Part shown: positions 1 through 5,496 of the stretch, piece after piece
Layout: every line of letters starts with the position of its first letter
Position numbering within the stretch: the stretch's first letter is position 1
NCBI GenBank assembly: GCA_012837655.1
Contig: DUQT01000116.1
Coordinates: 1-5,496 of the forward strand
Direction of reading: 5' to 3'
Source of the DNA: Actinomyces sp.
Lineage (GTDB): Bacteria > Actinomycetota > Actinomycetes > Actinomycetales > Actinomycetaceae
DNA length: 5,496 bases
Translations under genes and position numbers: made by a program
The notes under the pieces: model-generated
The model's database searches: none
Seen by the model: the letters and a program-made list of their open reading frames with translations, nothing else
Told to the model about the DNA's origin: nothing

Positions 1-211
1 AATCAAACACGCGGTGAATCGCAAGAGTCAGTTCAACGACACCAAGATTGGGACCCAGGTGACCGCCGGTGCGCGATACGGACTGAACCAGGTACTCCCG
101 AATCTCCGCTGCGAGCTCTATAAGCTCAGCCGATGTGAGCGCCCGAATATCTGCGGGCCGCTTGATCGACGCGAGGAGCTTTCCTGGCTTAACAGTCACT
201 GGGTTATCCAT
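1..211 (-). CDS. dxs: 1-deoxy-D-xylulose-5-phosphate synthase, N-terminal fragment (runs off the left edge)
   Basis: Read on the minus strand from ATG at 211-209, this frame stays open to the left edge and gives 70 residues. They contain the Dxs N-terminal signature: a KLLASIKRPADIRALT segment (about residues 11-26), a helix around ELAAEIREYLV, then TGGHLGPNLGVVELTLAIHRVFD (residues 48-70). In the family, the His of the TGGH motif (here His51) lies at the thiamin-diphosphate active site. Dxs condenses pyruvate with glyceraldehyde-3-phosphate to give DXP, the first step of the cytosolic MEP isoprenoid pathway. Full-length family members are usually about 620-650 residues, so roughly a tenth is visible. 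The start is well constrained: an in-frame TAG lies at 223-221, no other start lies between, and an AGGA ribosome-binding-like motif sits seven bases upstream of the ATG. The gene is divergent from the peptidase gene. Confidence 0.93.
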   Translation of the reverse strand, partial: MDNPVTVKPGKLLASIKRPADIRALTSAELIELAAEIREYLVQSVSRTGGHLGPNLGVVELTLAIHRVFD

Positions 212-276
212 GGCACCATCCTAATGGGCAAAACAGTTCAGCCATAACGCAGGCGCAACACGTCTTCTGGGCGATC

Positions 277-306
277 AAGACATACCGCCCTCATTGGCGC
301 TAAATT
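277..306 (+). promoter_or_regulatory. Tentative sigma-70-type promoter for the peptidase-clc unit
   Basis: AAGACA (277-282, four of six matches to TTGACA) and TAAATT (301-306, four of six to TATAAT) are separated by 18 bases. Transcription would begin near 313, leaving a leader of about 30 bases before the ATG at 344. A five-base inverted repeat, GGGCG at 269-273 and CGCCC at 286-290, flanks the -35-like element. This is motif matching by eye in a 132-base divergent intergenic region. Such matches arise often by chance. No convincing promoter was found for the leftward dxs gene. Confidence 0.3.
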
Positions 307-330
307 GGTAGGTAACTACGACCGCAGATT

Positions 331-335
331 GGAAG
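331..335 (+). promoter_or_regulatory. Ribosome binding site for the S9 peptidase, deciding the start
   Basis: GGAAG at 331-335 lies eight bases before the ATG at 344, a good Shine-Dalgarno position. It favours ATG 344 over the upstream in-frame TTG at 305, which has no comparable motif in front of it and would lie within the tentative -10 element. Confidence 0.6.
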
Positions 336-343
336 AGTGGAGC

Positions 344-2305
344 ATGACGAAAAAAAGTCCTTACGGTACGTGGGAATCACCTATTAATACCGAAGACCTC
401 ACATCGCGCACAGTAACGCTTTCCCAGCTTCGTGTGGATGGCCAGTCAACCATGTGGGTTGAAGGACGCCCCAATCAGGGTGGCAGGAACGTGCTCTTGC
501 GTCGTGACCCGCTCGGCCAGACCGAGGAAGTCCTCCCCATGATCGAGGAATCCGTCCTTCCCGACGTCCGCACCCGCGTGCACGAATACGGCGGGCGCGC
601 ATATGCCGTCCACGAGGGCGTAGTTGTGTTCTCTCACGCCAAAGATGATCGCGTGTACCGATACGACCTCAATAATCCTTCCGACGGGATTATGCCGCTG
701 ACGGAACTTTCCGATCGACGCTACGGTGACTTCGAGATCGCGGAAGTGCGTGGCATCGTTTACGCCGTGTGTGAGGATCATACCGTCGAGGGCGAGCCGG
801 AAAACTATTTGGTTTCCATCCCGCTGGATGGTTCGGGTGCTCGTGATTCCAGCCTGATTCATCGGATCTTTGAAGGCACCGATTTCGTGATGGCTCCAAC
901 GCTTTCTACCGATGGAACCAAGCTGGCGTGGGTGACGTGGAATCATCCGCAGATGCCGTGGACGCAGTCGCAGCTTCACGTGGCGTCAGTTGATTTTGAC
1001 GGTGAAATTATTGAAAAAATGACGCTTGTCGACGAAGAGGGCGTGGCTGTGTACGAGCCGCGGTGGACGCTTACGGGCGACCTTATCCATGTCGATGACA
1101 GCAACGGTTGGGCGAACCTGTATCGCACCGAGGGCTTTGAGTGGCGCGAAAATGAGGGCGTCAACGAATGGATGAATCGTCTGCGCACGCGTCGCCTGCA
1201 CCCGTCAGAGCGTGCGTTCTCTCATCCGCACTGGCAGCTTGGCCTGCACTCCTACGACAATCTTGATGAAGAACACCTGATTTGTTCCTGGACGGAGGAG
1301 GCTTTCTGGCACGTTGGCACAGTCCGCTTGGATAATGGCCAACTGGAGGCTTGGGACGTCGATTGGTGGCCCGTTGGAAACGTTGCGGCTGATGGCGGCC
1401 GCGTAGTGATGCTGGCTGACTCTGCTACGGAAACCCCCGCGATCGTTGAGATTCAGCGCGGTGAAGTGCAGATTCTGCGTTCCTCCACATGGACGGACCT
1501 GCCTGAAGACCTGGTTTCTAAGGCGGAGGCAATTGATTGGCCCACATCCGATGGTGAGGAAGCCCACGGCTTCTTCTACGCACCCTCAAACCCTGAGTTT
1601 GAAGGCCCCGAGGATGAACTGCCCCCACTCATCGTCATGGTTCACGGTGGCCCAACGTCGGCTGCCCGACCGGGCCTGAGCCTGTTCAAGCAGTTCTGGA
1701 CCTCGCGCGGTTTCGCGATTCCGGATGTCAACCACCGCGGATCCACCGGCTGGGGCCGCCCCTTCCGCGAACGCCTAAACGGAAACTGGGGCGTCATGGA
1801 CGTCAACGATGCTGCCGACGGCGTTCGCTTCCTGGTGAAGGAAGGCAAGATTGACTCTAACCGCGTCGCTATTCGCGGCGGATCTGCAGGCGGTTTCACA
1901 ACGCTTTCAGCACTTGCCACGTCGGACGTCTTTACCGCAGGAACATCCCTGTACGGCATAGCGGACCTGAAGAAGCTAGCTGCGGAAACCCACAAGTTTG
2001 AGTCACGCTACCTCGGCCGCATGCTCGGCGCGCAAGGCCCGGATGATCCGGTGTGGGAGGAGCGCTCACCGATAACCAAGGTTGAAAACATCAAGGCTCC
2101 CCTGCTACTCCTTCAGGGATCCGAGGATAAAGTTGTTCCCCAGTCACAGGCAGAGTTGATCAAGGACGCCCTCGAAAAAGAAGGCAAGACTGTAGAACTG
2201 AAGGTCTACGAAGGTGAAGGACACGGTTTTGTAAAGGGTGAAAATATTCGAGATTCGATCGAGACCGAACTCGATTTTTACCGCAAAACCTGGGGCATTT
2301 CCTAG
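344..2305 (+). CDS. S9-family prolyl oligopeptidase-type serine peptidase (acylaminoacyl/dipeptidyl peptidase-like)
   Basis: This 653-residue protein has the two-part S9 architecture. The N-terminal part (about residues 1-385) is rich in short beta-strand-like segments with Trp and Asp, as expected for the beta-propeller that restricts substrate access. The C-terminal part (about 395-653) is an alpha/beta hydrolase. It shows HGGP (434-437, oxyanion region), NHRGSTGWG (463-471, the family's NxRGSxGxG element), the nucleophile motif GGSAGG with Ser514, QGSEDKVVP with likely catalytic Asp595, and GEGHGF with His627. The triad is therefore complete. There is no signal peptide or membrane segment, so it is probably cytoplasmic and cleaves short peptides or N-blocked residues. 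The exact specificity cannot be read from sequence. The length is usual for the COG1506-type group. ATG 344 is chosen over TTG 305 because of the GGAAG at 331-335 and because MTKKSPYGTWESPI is a typical start for these proteins. It is followed after six bases by clc. Confidence 0.93.
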   Translation: MTKKSPYGTWESPINTEDLTSRTVTLSQLRVDGQSTMWVEGRPNQGGRNVLLRRDPLGQTEEVLPMIEESVLPDVRTRVHEYGGRAYAVHEGVVVFSHAKDDRVYRYDLNNPSDGIMPLTELSDRRYGDFEIAEVRGIVYAVCEDHTVEGEPENYLVSIPLDGSGARDSSLIHRIFEGTDFVMAPTLSTDGTKLAWVTWNHPQMPWTQSQLHVASVDFDGEIIEKMTLVDEEGVAVYEPRWTLTGDLIHVDDSNGWANLYRTEGFEWRENEGVNEWMNRLRTRRLHPSERAFSHPHWQLGLHSYDNLDEEHLICSWTEEAFWHVGTVRLDNGQLEAWDVDWWPVGNVAADGGRVVMLADSATETPAIVEIQRGEVQILRSSTWTDLPEDLVSKAEAIDWPTSDGEEAHGFFYAPSNPEFEGPEDELPPLIVMVHGGPTSAARPGLSLFKQFWTSRGFAIPDVNHRGSTGWGRPFRERLNGNWGVMDVNDAADGVRFLVKEGKIDSNRVAIRGGSAGGFTTLSALATSDVFTAGTSLYGIADLKKLAAETHKFESRYLGRMLGAQGPDDPVWEERSPITKVENIKAPLLLLQGSEDKVVPQSQAELIKDALEKEGKTVELKVYEGEGHGFVKGENIRDSIETELDFYRKTWGIS

Positions 2306-2311
2306 GCCACC

Positions 2312-4156
2312 ATGTCGTCGCCCACAACTGCATCCGAACCGTCTCCCGAGGGGAATAAGGGCTGGGTCGAACGCATAAAACACGACCTGGTTTACCGGCG
2401 CAGTGGCCAGGCCGTTCTGGCTATGACCGCCGGAATCCTCACTGGATTAGCATGCGTGCTTTTCTACTACATGATCATCGGGTGGGAATACCTGATGACG
2501 GGATTCACCGACTATGCGGTGCAGGGTGGAGCCAACCACGGATGGCTGGGCATTGGGCCTTGGTTCGTTATTTTCACGCCGGTAATATCGGCGCTCATCT
2601 ACGCACCCATCGTGCAGAAATGGGCGCCGACCACGCGTGGCCTGGGTATTCCAGAGGTCATGCTCGCGGTGCGTCGCAACGGCGGTAAGCTTCCACGCAA
2701 CGTGTGGTTTATCAAGGTGTTCGCCGCTGCTTTGACCATTGGCGGCGGTGGATCCGTTGGCAAAGAAGGTCCCGTAGTTCAAACGGGTGCAGCAGTGTCA
2801 TCGCTGGTCGGCTCCAGGTTGAACATGCCCGCCCAGCGAGTCATGATCCTGGTTACGTGCGGAGCCGCAGCCGGAATCTCCGCGACATTCAACGCTCCGC
2901 TAGCAGCAGCTGTCTTCGCCCTCGAAGTAATTCTGGTTAAGTTTTCCGCTGAAATTTTCGGCATGGCAGTTATTGCGTCCGTGTCATCAGCAGTCGTTTC
3001 GAGGGCGTTGCTTGGTAACCGCTTTATTATCAGTCTTCCGGGTAGCTACACGATGGACTCCCAGCTTGATCTGTGGGCCGTTCCAATCGTTGGGCTGATC
3101 GCTGGACTTGGTGGCGTTCTGCTGTCAAAGACTCTGTACTTCATGACAGATGTGTTTGACAAGATCGACAAGGGCCCGGAATGGCGCAGGCCTGTCCTGG
3201 GCGGCTTCCTGCTCGGAGCAGGGCTGTGGGTATTCCCTGAACTGTACGGAACGTCCACGGACCTGCAGGCGCAAGCTTTGACGGGTGATTTTGCGGCTAG
3301 CACGCTGCTTATGTACGCGGGGTTAAAGATCCTATTCACGTCATACACGGTTGCTATGGGCGGCGCGGGTGGCGTGTTCGCACCATCCCTGTTCGTCGGC
3401 GCGACGATAGGCACTGCAATCGGGATTTTCATTGACCCGCTGACGTCCTCGAGCCCGGCTGTATTTGGTGTGATCGGTATGGGGGCGGCATTCGCAGGTG
3501 CCGCCAGAGCCCCAATGGCAGCCGTACTGATCATTATTGAGATGACTGGGCAGTACTCCCTTGTGTTACCTCTTATGCTCGCGATTGTCGTGGCAACAGG
3601 TTCGTCTAGATTCCTGACGCGCAAGACTATTTACACCGAGAAACTAATCCGTCGCGGAGACGACCTCGACGATCCTGTAAACGCCACACTTATGGGTCGC
3701 AACGAGGCACGCGCACTGATGGGTCCGGTTCCCGCCATTATCAAGTCCACGCAGTCCATTCCCGAGGCATCGCACGTTATGCGGTCTTCGGAATCTGATC
3801 TGCTTCCCGTCGTTGACGAGGACGACCAGTTTATTGGTTGCGTGTCGTCACTGGAGCTTGCGACCGCGAATCTTTCCGAGGACACTCCCCCGACGGTCAA
3901 GGACCTGCACCTGGAGCCCGCGTCAGTTCCAGCGTCCGCAATGCCATCCGTCTTCATGCAGCGCATGCTGGCGTCGCGCGTAGCAGGCCTACCGGTCATC
4001 GAAAACGGTGAAGTCATCGGCTGGATATCCGCACAGGATCTAGTTCGACGCGTGTACCGCCAGCAGCGCCGCGCGCTGGATAAGCACGAATCCGAATCCT
4101 CCTGGGGATCACGCTGGCAACAGCGCCGACGCCACCACGACATTTCCGACGAATAG
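2312..4156 (+). CDS. ClC-family chloride channel/transporter with tandem C-terminal CBS domains
   Basis: This 614-residue inner-membrane protein has a short cytoplasmic N-terminus (about 1-28), a ClC membrane domain (about 30-445), two CBS domains (about 463-525 and 528-585) and a charged Arg/His-rich tail. The ClC signatures occur in order: GLGIPEV (110-116), GSVGKEGPVVQTGA with gating Glu152, FNAPLAAAVFALEV (194-206), GGVFAP with Phe356, and a conserved Tyr415 in GQYSLVLP, which matches the anion-coordinating Tyr of E. coli ClC. The position of the inner proton glutamate (E. coli Glu203) is Val206, with Glu205 one place before it. The Ser of the GSGIP selectivity motif is Leu111. The role is passage of Cl- or another anion across the membrane, perhaps gated by nucleotide binding to the CBS pair, as known in relatives. 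Whether it is a channel or an H+ exchanger is open. ATG 2312 is the only plausible start near the N-terminus. It follows the peptidase stop by six bases with only a weak AGG upstream, suggesting co-transcription and translational coupling. Confidence 0.94.
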   Translation: MSSPTTASEPSPEGNKGWVERIKHDLVYRRSGQAVLAMTAGILTGLACVLFYYMIIGWEYLMTGFTDYAVQGGANHGWLGIGPWFVIFTPVISALIYAPIVQKWAPTTRGLGIPEVMLAVRRNGGKLPRNVWFIKVFAAALTIGGGGSVGKEGPVVQTGAAVSSLVGSRLNMPAQRVMILVTCGAAAGISATFNAPLAAAVFALEVILVKFSAEIFGMAVIASVSSAVVSRALLGNRFIISLPGSYTMDSQLDLWAVPIVGLIAGLGGVLLSKTLYFMTDVFDKIDKGPEWRRPVLGGFLLGAGLWVFPELYGTSTDLQAQALTGDFAASTLLMYAGLKILFTSYTVAMGGAGGVFAPSLFVGATIGTAIGIFIDPLTSSSPAVFGVIGMGAAFAGAARAPMAAVLIIIEMTGQYSLVLPLMLAIVVATGSSRFLTRKTIYTEKLIRRGDDLDDPVNATLMGRNEARALMGPVPAIIKSTQSIPEASHVMRSSESDLLPVVDEDDQFIGCVSSLELATANLSEDTPPTVKDLHLEPASVPASAMPSVFMQRMLASRVAGLPVIENGEVIGWISAQDLVRRVYRQQRRALDKHESESSWGSRWQQRRRHHDISDE

Positions 4157-4275
4157 CGACACGGCCGCATTTTCGCAGAGACCCCGCAGTCCTTGGCCGC
4201 TATCCATACCCCGCTTTTCCGCCGAGGGCGTTTGATGGCACAGCGGCTTCCAAACAGTTGCCCCTGAACGCGCTA

Positions 4276-4295
4276 CTGCGGTATTGCCTGCGGTA
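4276..4295. repeat. Short direct repeat CTGCGGTA x2, with overlapping hairpin potential
   Basis: CTGCGGTA occurs at 4276-4283 and again at 4288-4295, a 12-base period. The same stretch can fold as a plus-strand RNA hairpin: CTACTGCG (4273-4280) pairs with TGCGGTAG (4289-4296) through eight pairs, two of them G-U, around an eight-base loop. No T-run follows, so it is not a convincing intrinsic terminator for clc. Confidence 0.4.
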
Positions 4296-4310
4296 GTTAG
4301 CACCGCCCTC

Positions 4311-4357
4311 GAAGAAAAATATTGGCGGCCCGGCTTCAAAACCGGACCGCCAATATT
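4311..4357 (-). terminator. Rho-independent terminator of acnA
   Basis: AATATTGGCGG-C-CCGG at 4318-4333 is the reverse complement of 4342-4357 except at one position, giving a 16-pair stem with an eight-base loop (4334-4341). In minus-strand RNA the odd pair is G-U and the stem is unbroken. In plus-strand RNA it would be a C-A mismatch. Leaving the stem on the minus strand, the transcript reads UUUCUUC, extending the terminal UU of the stem into a U-rich tract. On the plus strand the hairpin is followed by GAGCAG. The stem begins 17 bases after the acnA stop. The orientation therefore clearly serves acnA. Confidence 0.88.
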
Positions 4358-4374
4358 GAGCAGCTAGAACAGTG

Positions 4375-5496
4375 TTACTTCACGAGGTCGCGAAGCACGT
4401 ACTGCAGAATGCCACCGTTGCGGTAGTAGTCCGCTTCACCCGGCGTGTCGATGCGAACAACTGCGTCGAACTCGACGACGTCGCCGTTTTCCTTGGTTGC
4501 GGTGACCTTGACGGTCTTCGGGGTCTCGCCGTTGTTCAGGGCGGTGATGCCCTCAATGTCGAACGTTTCCGTGCCGTCCAAGCCCAGGGAGTTAGCGTTC
4601 TCGCCCTCCGGGAACTGTAGCGGCATGACGCCCATACCGATCAGGTTCGAGCGGTGGATACGCTCAAACGACTCGGTAATGACGGCCTTGACGCCCAGCA
4701 GGCTGGTGCCCTTCGCAGCCCAGTCACGTGACGAACCAGAACCGTATTCCTTACCACCGAGGACGACCAGCGGTACGCCAGCTTCAGCGTAATTCTGGGC
4801 TGCCTCGTAAACAGTGGCCTGAGGAGCATCTTCCTTGGTGAAGTCGCGGGTGAAGCCACCCTCGACGCCATCAAGCAGTTCGTTCTTGATGCGGATGTTC
4901 GCGAACGTGCCGCGGATCATGACCTCGTGGTTACCACGGCGGGAGCCGTAGGAGTTGAACGCACGACGCTCCACACCGTTTTCGACCAGGTACTGGCCGG
5001 CCGGCGTGTCAGAGCGGAACGAACCAGCAGGCGAAATGTGGTCAGTGGTCACCGAATCGCCAAGCTTCAGCAGTACGCGAGCGCCCTTGACGTCCTCGAC
5101 CGGTTCGGGCTCCAAGCCCATGCCCTCGAAGAACGGTGCCTTGCGGATGTAGGTGGAGTCATCATCCCACGCAAACGTTGCTCCGTCCGGGGTGTCCAGT
5201 GACTGCCACAGCTCATCGCCTGCAAAGACGTCGGAGTAGTCCTTGAGGAACATTTCACGGTCGATCGTCGCGTCGATGGTGTCCTGCACCAACTGCGGAT
5301 CGGGCCAAATGTCGCGTAGGAATACGTCGTTGCCGTCCTTGTCCTGGCCGAGCGGCTCGGTTTCGAAGTCGAAGTCCATGGTGCCAGCCAGAGCGTAAGC
5401 GATTACCAGCGGCGGTGAAGCCAGGTAGTTCATCTTGACGTCGGGGTTAATGCGACCCTCGAAGTTACGGTTACCGGAAAGAACCGACACAACCGT
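4375..5496 (-). CDS. acnA: Aconitate hydratase A, C-terminal part (5' end beyond the right edge)
   Basis: The minus-strand frame is open from the right edge to a TAA at 4377-4375 and encodes 373 residues. These are the C-terminal two fifths of a protein that is usually about 890-940 residues. Visible signatures are SGNRNFEGR at the very start (active-site region), KLGDSVTTDHISPAG (about 5070-5025), NSYGSRRGNHEVMIRGTFANIRIKN (about 4960-4885), GGKEYGSGSSRDWAAKG (about 4765-4709, with the substrate-binding Ser and Arg of the swivel domain), and the ending GGILQYVLRDLVK typical of AcnA/IRP1-type aconitases. The [4Fe-4S] ligand cysteines lie upstream of the visible part. The enzyme isomerises citrate to isocitrate via cis-aconitate in the citric acid cycle, in the cytosol. 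The reading frame looks intact. It ends at a strong terminator and converges on clc. Its promoter and true start are outside the window. Confidence 0.96.
   Translation of the reverse strand, partial: TVVSVLSGNRNFEGRINPDVKMNYLASPPLVIAYALAGTMDFDFETEPLGQDKDGNDVFLRDIWPDPQLVQDTIDATIDREMFLKDYSDVFAGDELWQSLDTPDGATFAWDDDSTYIRKAPFFEGMGLEPEPVEDVKGARVLLKLGDSVTTDHISPAGSFRSDTPAGQYLVENGVERRAFNSYGSRRGNHEVMIRGTFANIRIKNELLDGVEGGFTRDFTKEDAPQATVYEAAQNYAEAGVPLVVLGGKEYGSGSSRDWAAKGTSLLGVKAVITESFERIHRSNLIGMGVMPLQFPEGENANSLGLDGTETFDIEGITALNNGETPKTVKVTATKENGDVVEFDAVVRIDTPGEADYYRNGGILQYVLRDLVK

Larger units (their letters stand above)
4157..4374. other. Convergent intergenic region between clc and acnA
   Basis: These 218 bases separate the stops of two converging genes. 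The right part (4311-4357) is the acnA terminator. The middle (4272-4297) has a short direct repeat that can also fold. I see no supported gene, RNA gene or promoter in 4157-4270. Minus-strand open frames crossing it run into the clc coding region and the terminator and look like chance. Confidence 0.7.

Noticed and set aside
14..247. Plus-strand open frame of 77 codons opposite the left-edge gene
   Set aside because: The complementary strand encodes an unmistakable Dxs N-terminus with its TGGH motif. The plus-strand frame has no recognisable family and is a shadow.
446..979. Minus-strand open frame of 177 codons inside the peptidase gene
   Set aside because: It is entirely antisense to a gene with a complete S9 architecture, resembles no family and has no supporting context.
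2306..2314. GCCACCATG at the clc start, resembling a eukaryotic Kozak context
   Set aside because: All four genes and the intrinsic terminator are bacterial in style; the match is coincidental.
3046..3624. Minus-strand open frame of 192 codons inside clc
   Set aside because: Long antisense frames are common opposite GC-rich genes. The plus strand carries conserved ClC motifs throughout this stretch.
3631..4170. Minus-strand open frame of 179 codons opposite the CBS region
   Set aside because: The Arg/Ser-rich composition is typical of a shadow translation; the plus-strand CBS repeats explain the sequence.
4109..4339. Minus-strand frame of 76 codons between acnA and clc
   Set aside because: It starts inside the acnA terminator hairpin and ends within clc, with no family resemblance; not a credible gene.
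1..5496. Possible undescribed system, mobile element, CRISPR array or RNA gene
   Set aside because: Read on both strands, the window is filled by four recognisable housekeeping-type genes and two short intergenic gaps. No array, terminal repeats, transposase, tRNA or rRNA sequence was seen.

Overview
The window holds four ordinary chromosomal genes from a moderately GC-rich bacterium. The style of the Dxs N-terminus, the CBS-tailed ClC protein and the AcnA C-terminus suggests an actinobacterium. An Actinomycetaceae-like host is a guess from protein style, not a determination. Two genes are cut by the window edges: dxs at the left and acnA at the right, both on the minus strand.

Layout from left to right: (1) positions 1-211, minus strand, the first 70 codons of 1-deoxy-D-xylulose-5-phosphate synthase (dxs); (2) a 132-base divergent intergenic region with a tentative promoter for the rightward genes; (3) 344-2305, plus strand, a cytoplasmic S9-family (prolyl oligopeptidase-type) serine peptidase; (4) 2312-4156, plus strand, a ClC anion transporter or channel with two C-terminal CBS domains, starting six bases after the peptidase stop and probably co-transcribed with it; (5) a 218-base convergent intergenic region with a small direct repeat and a strong hairpin oriented as an intrinsic terminator for the minus strand; (6) 4375-5496, minus strand, the C-terminal 373 residues of aconitate hydratase (acnA).

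The genes do not form one pathway. dxs supplies isoprenoid precursors through the MEP pathway, acnA is a citric-acid-cycle enzyme, and the peptidase-clc pair is a separate two-gene unit between them. I see no mobile element, CRISPR array, RNA gene, toxin-antitoxin pair or defence island, and no evidence for a previously undescribed system. The points most worth a second look are the ClC pore and proton-pathway residues (Leu111 in the selectivity motif, Val206 at the inner proton-glutamate position), the strand-specific geometry of the acnA terminator, and the tight peptidase-clc junction with little ribosome-binding signal.
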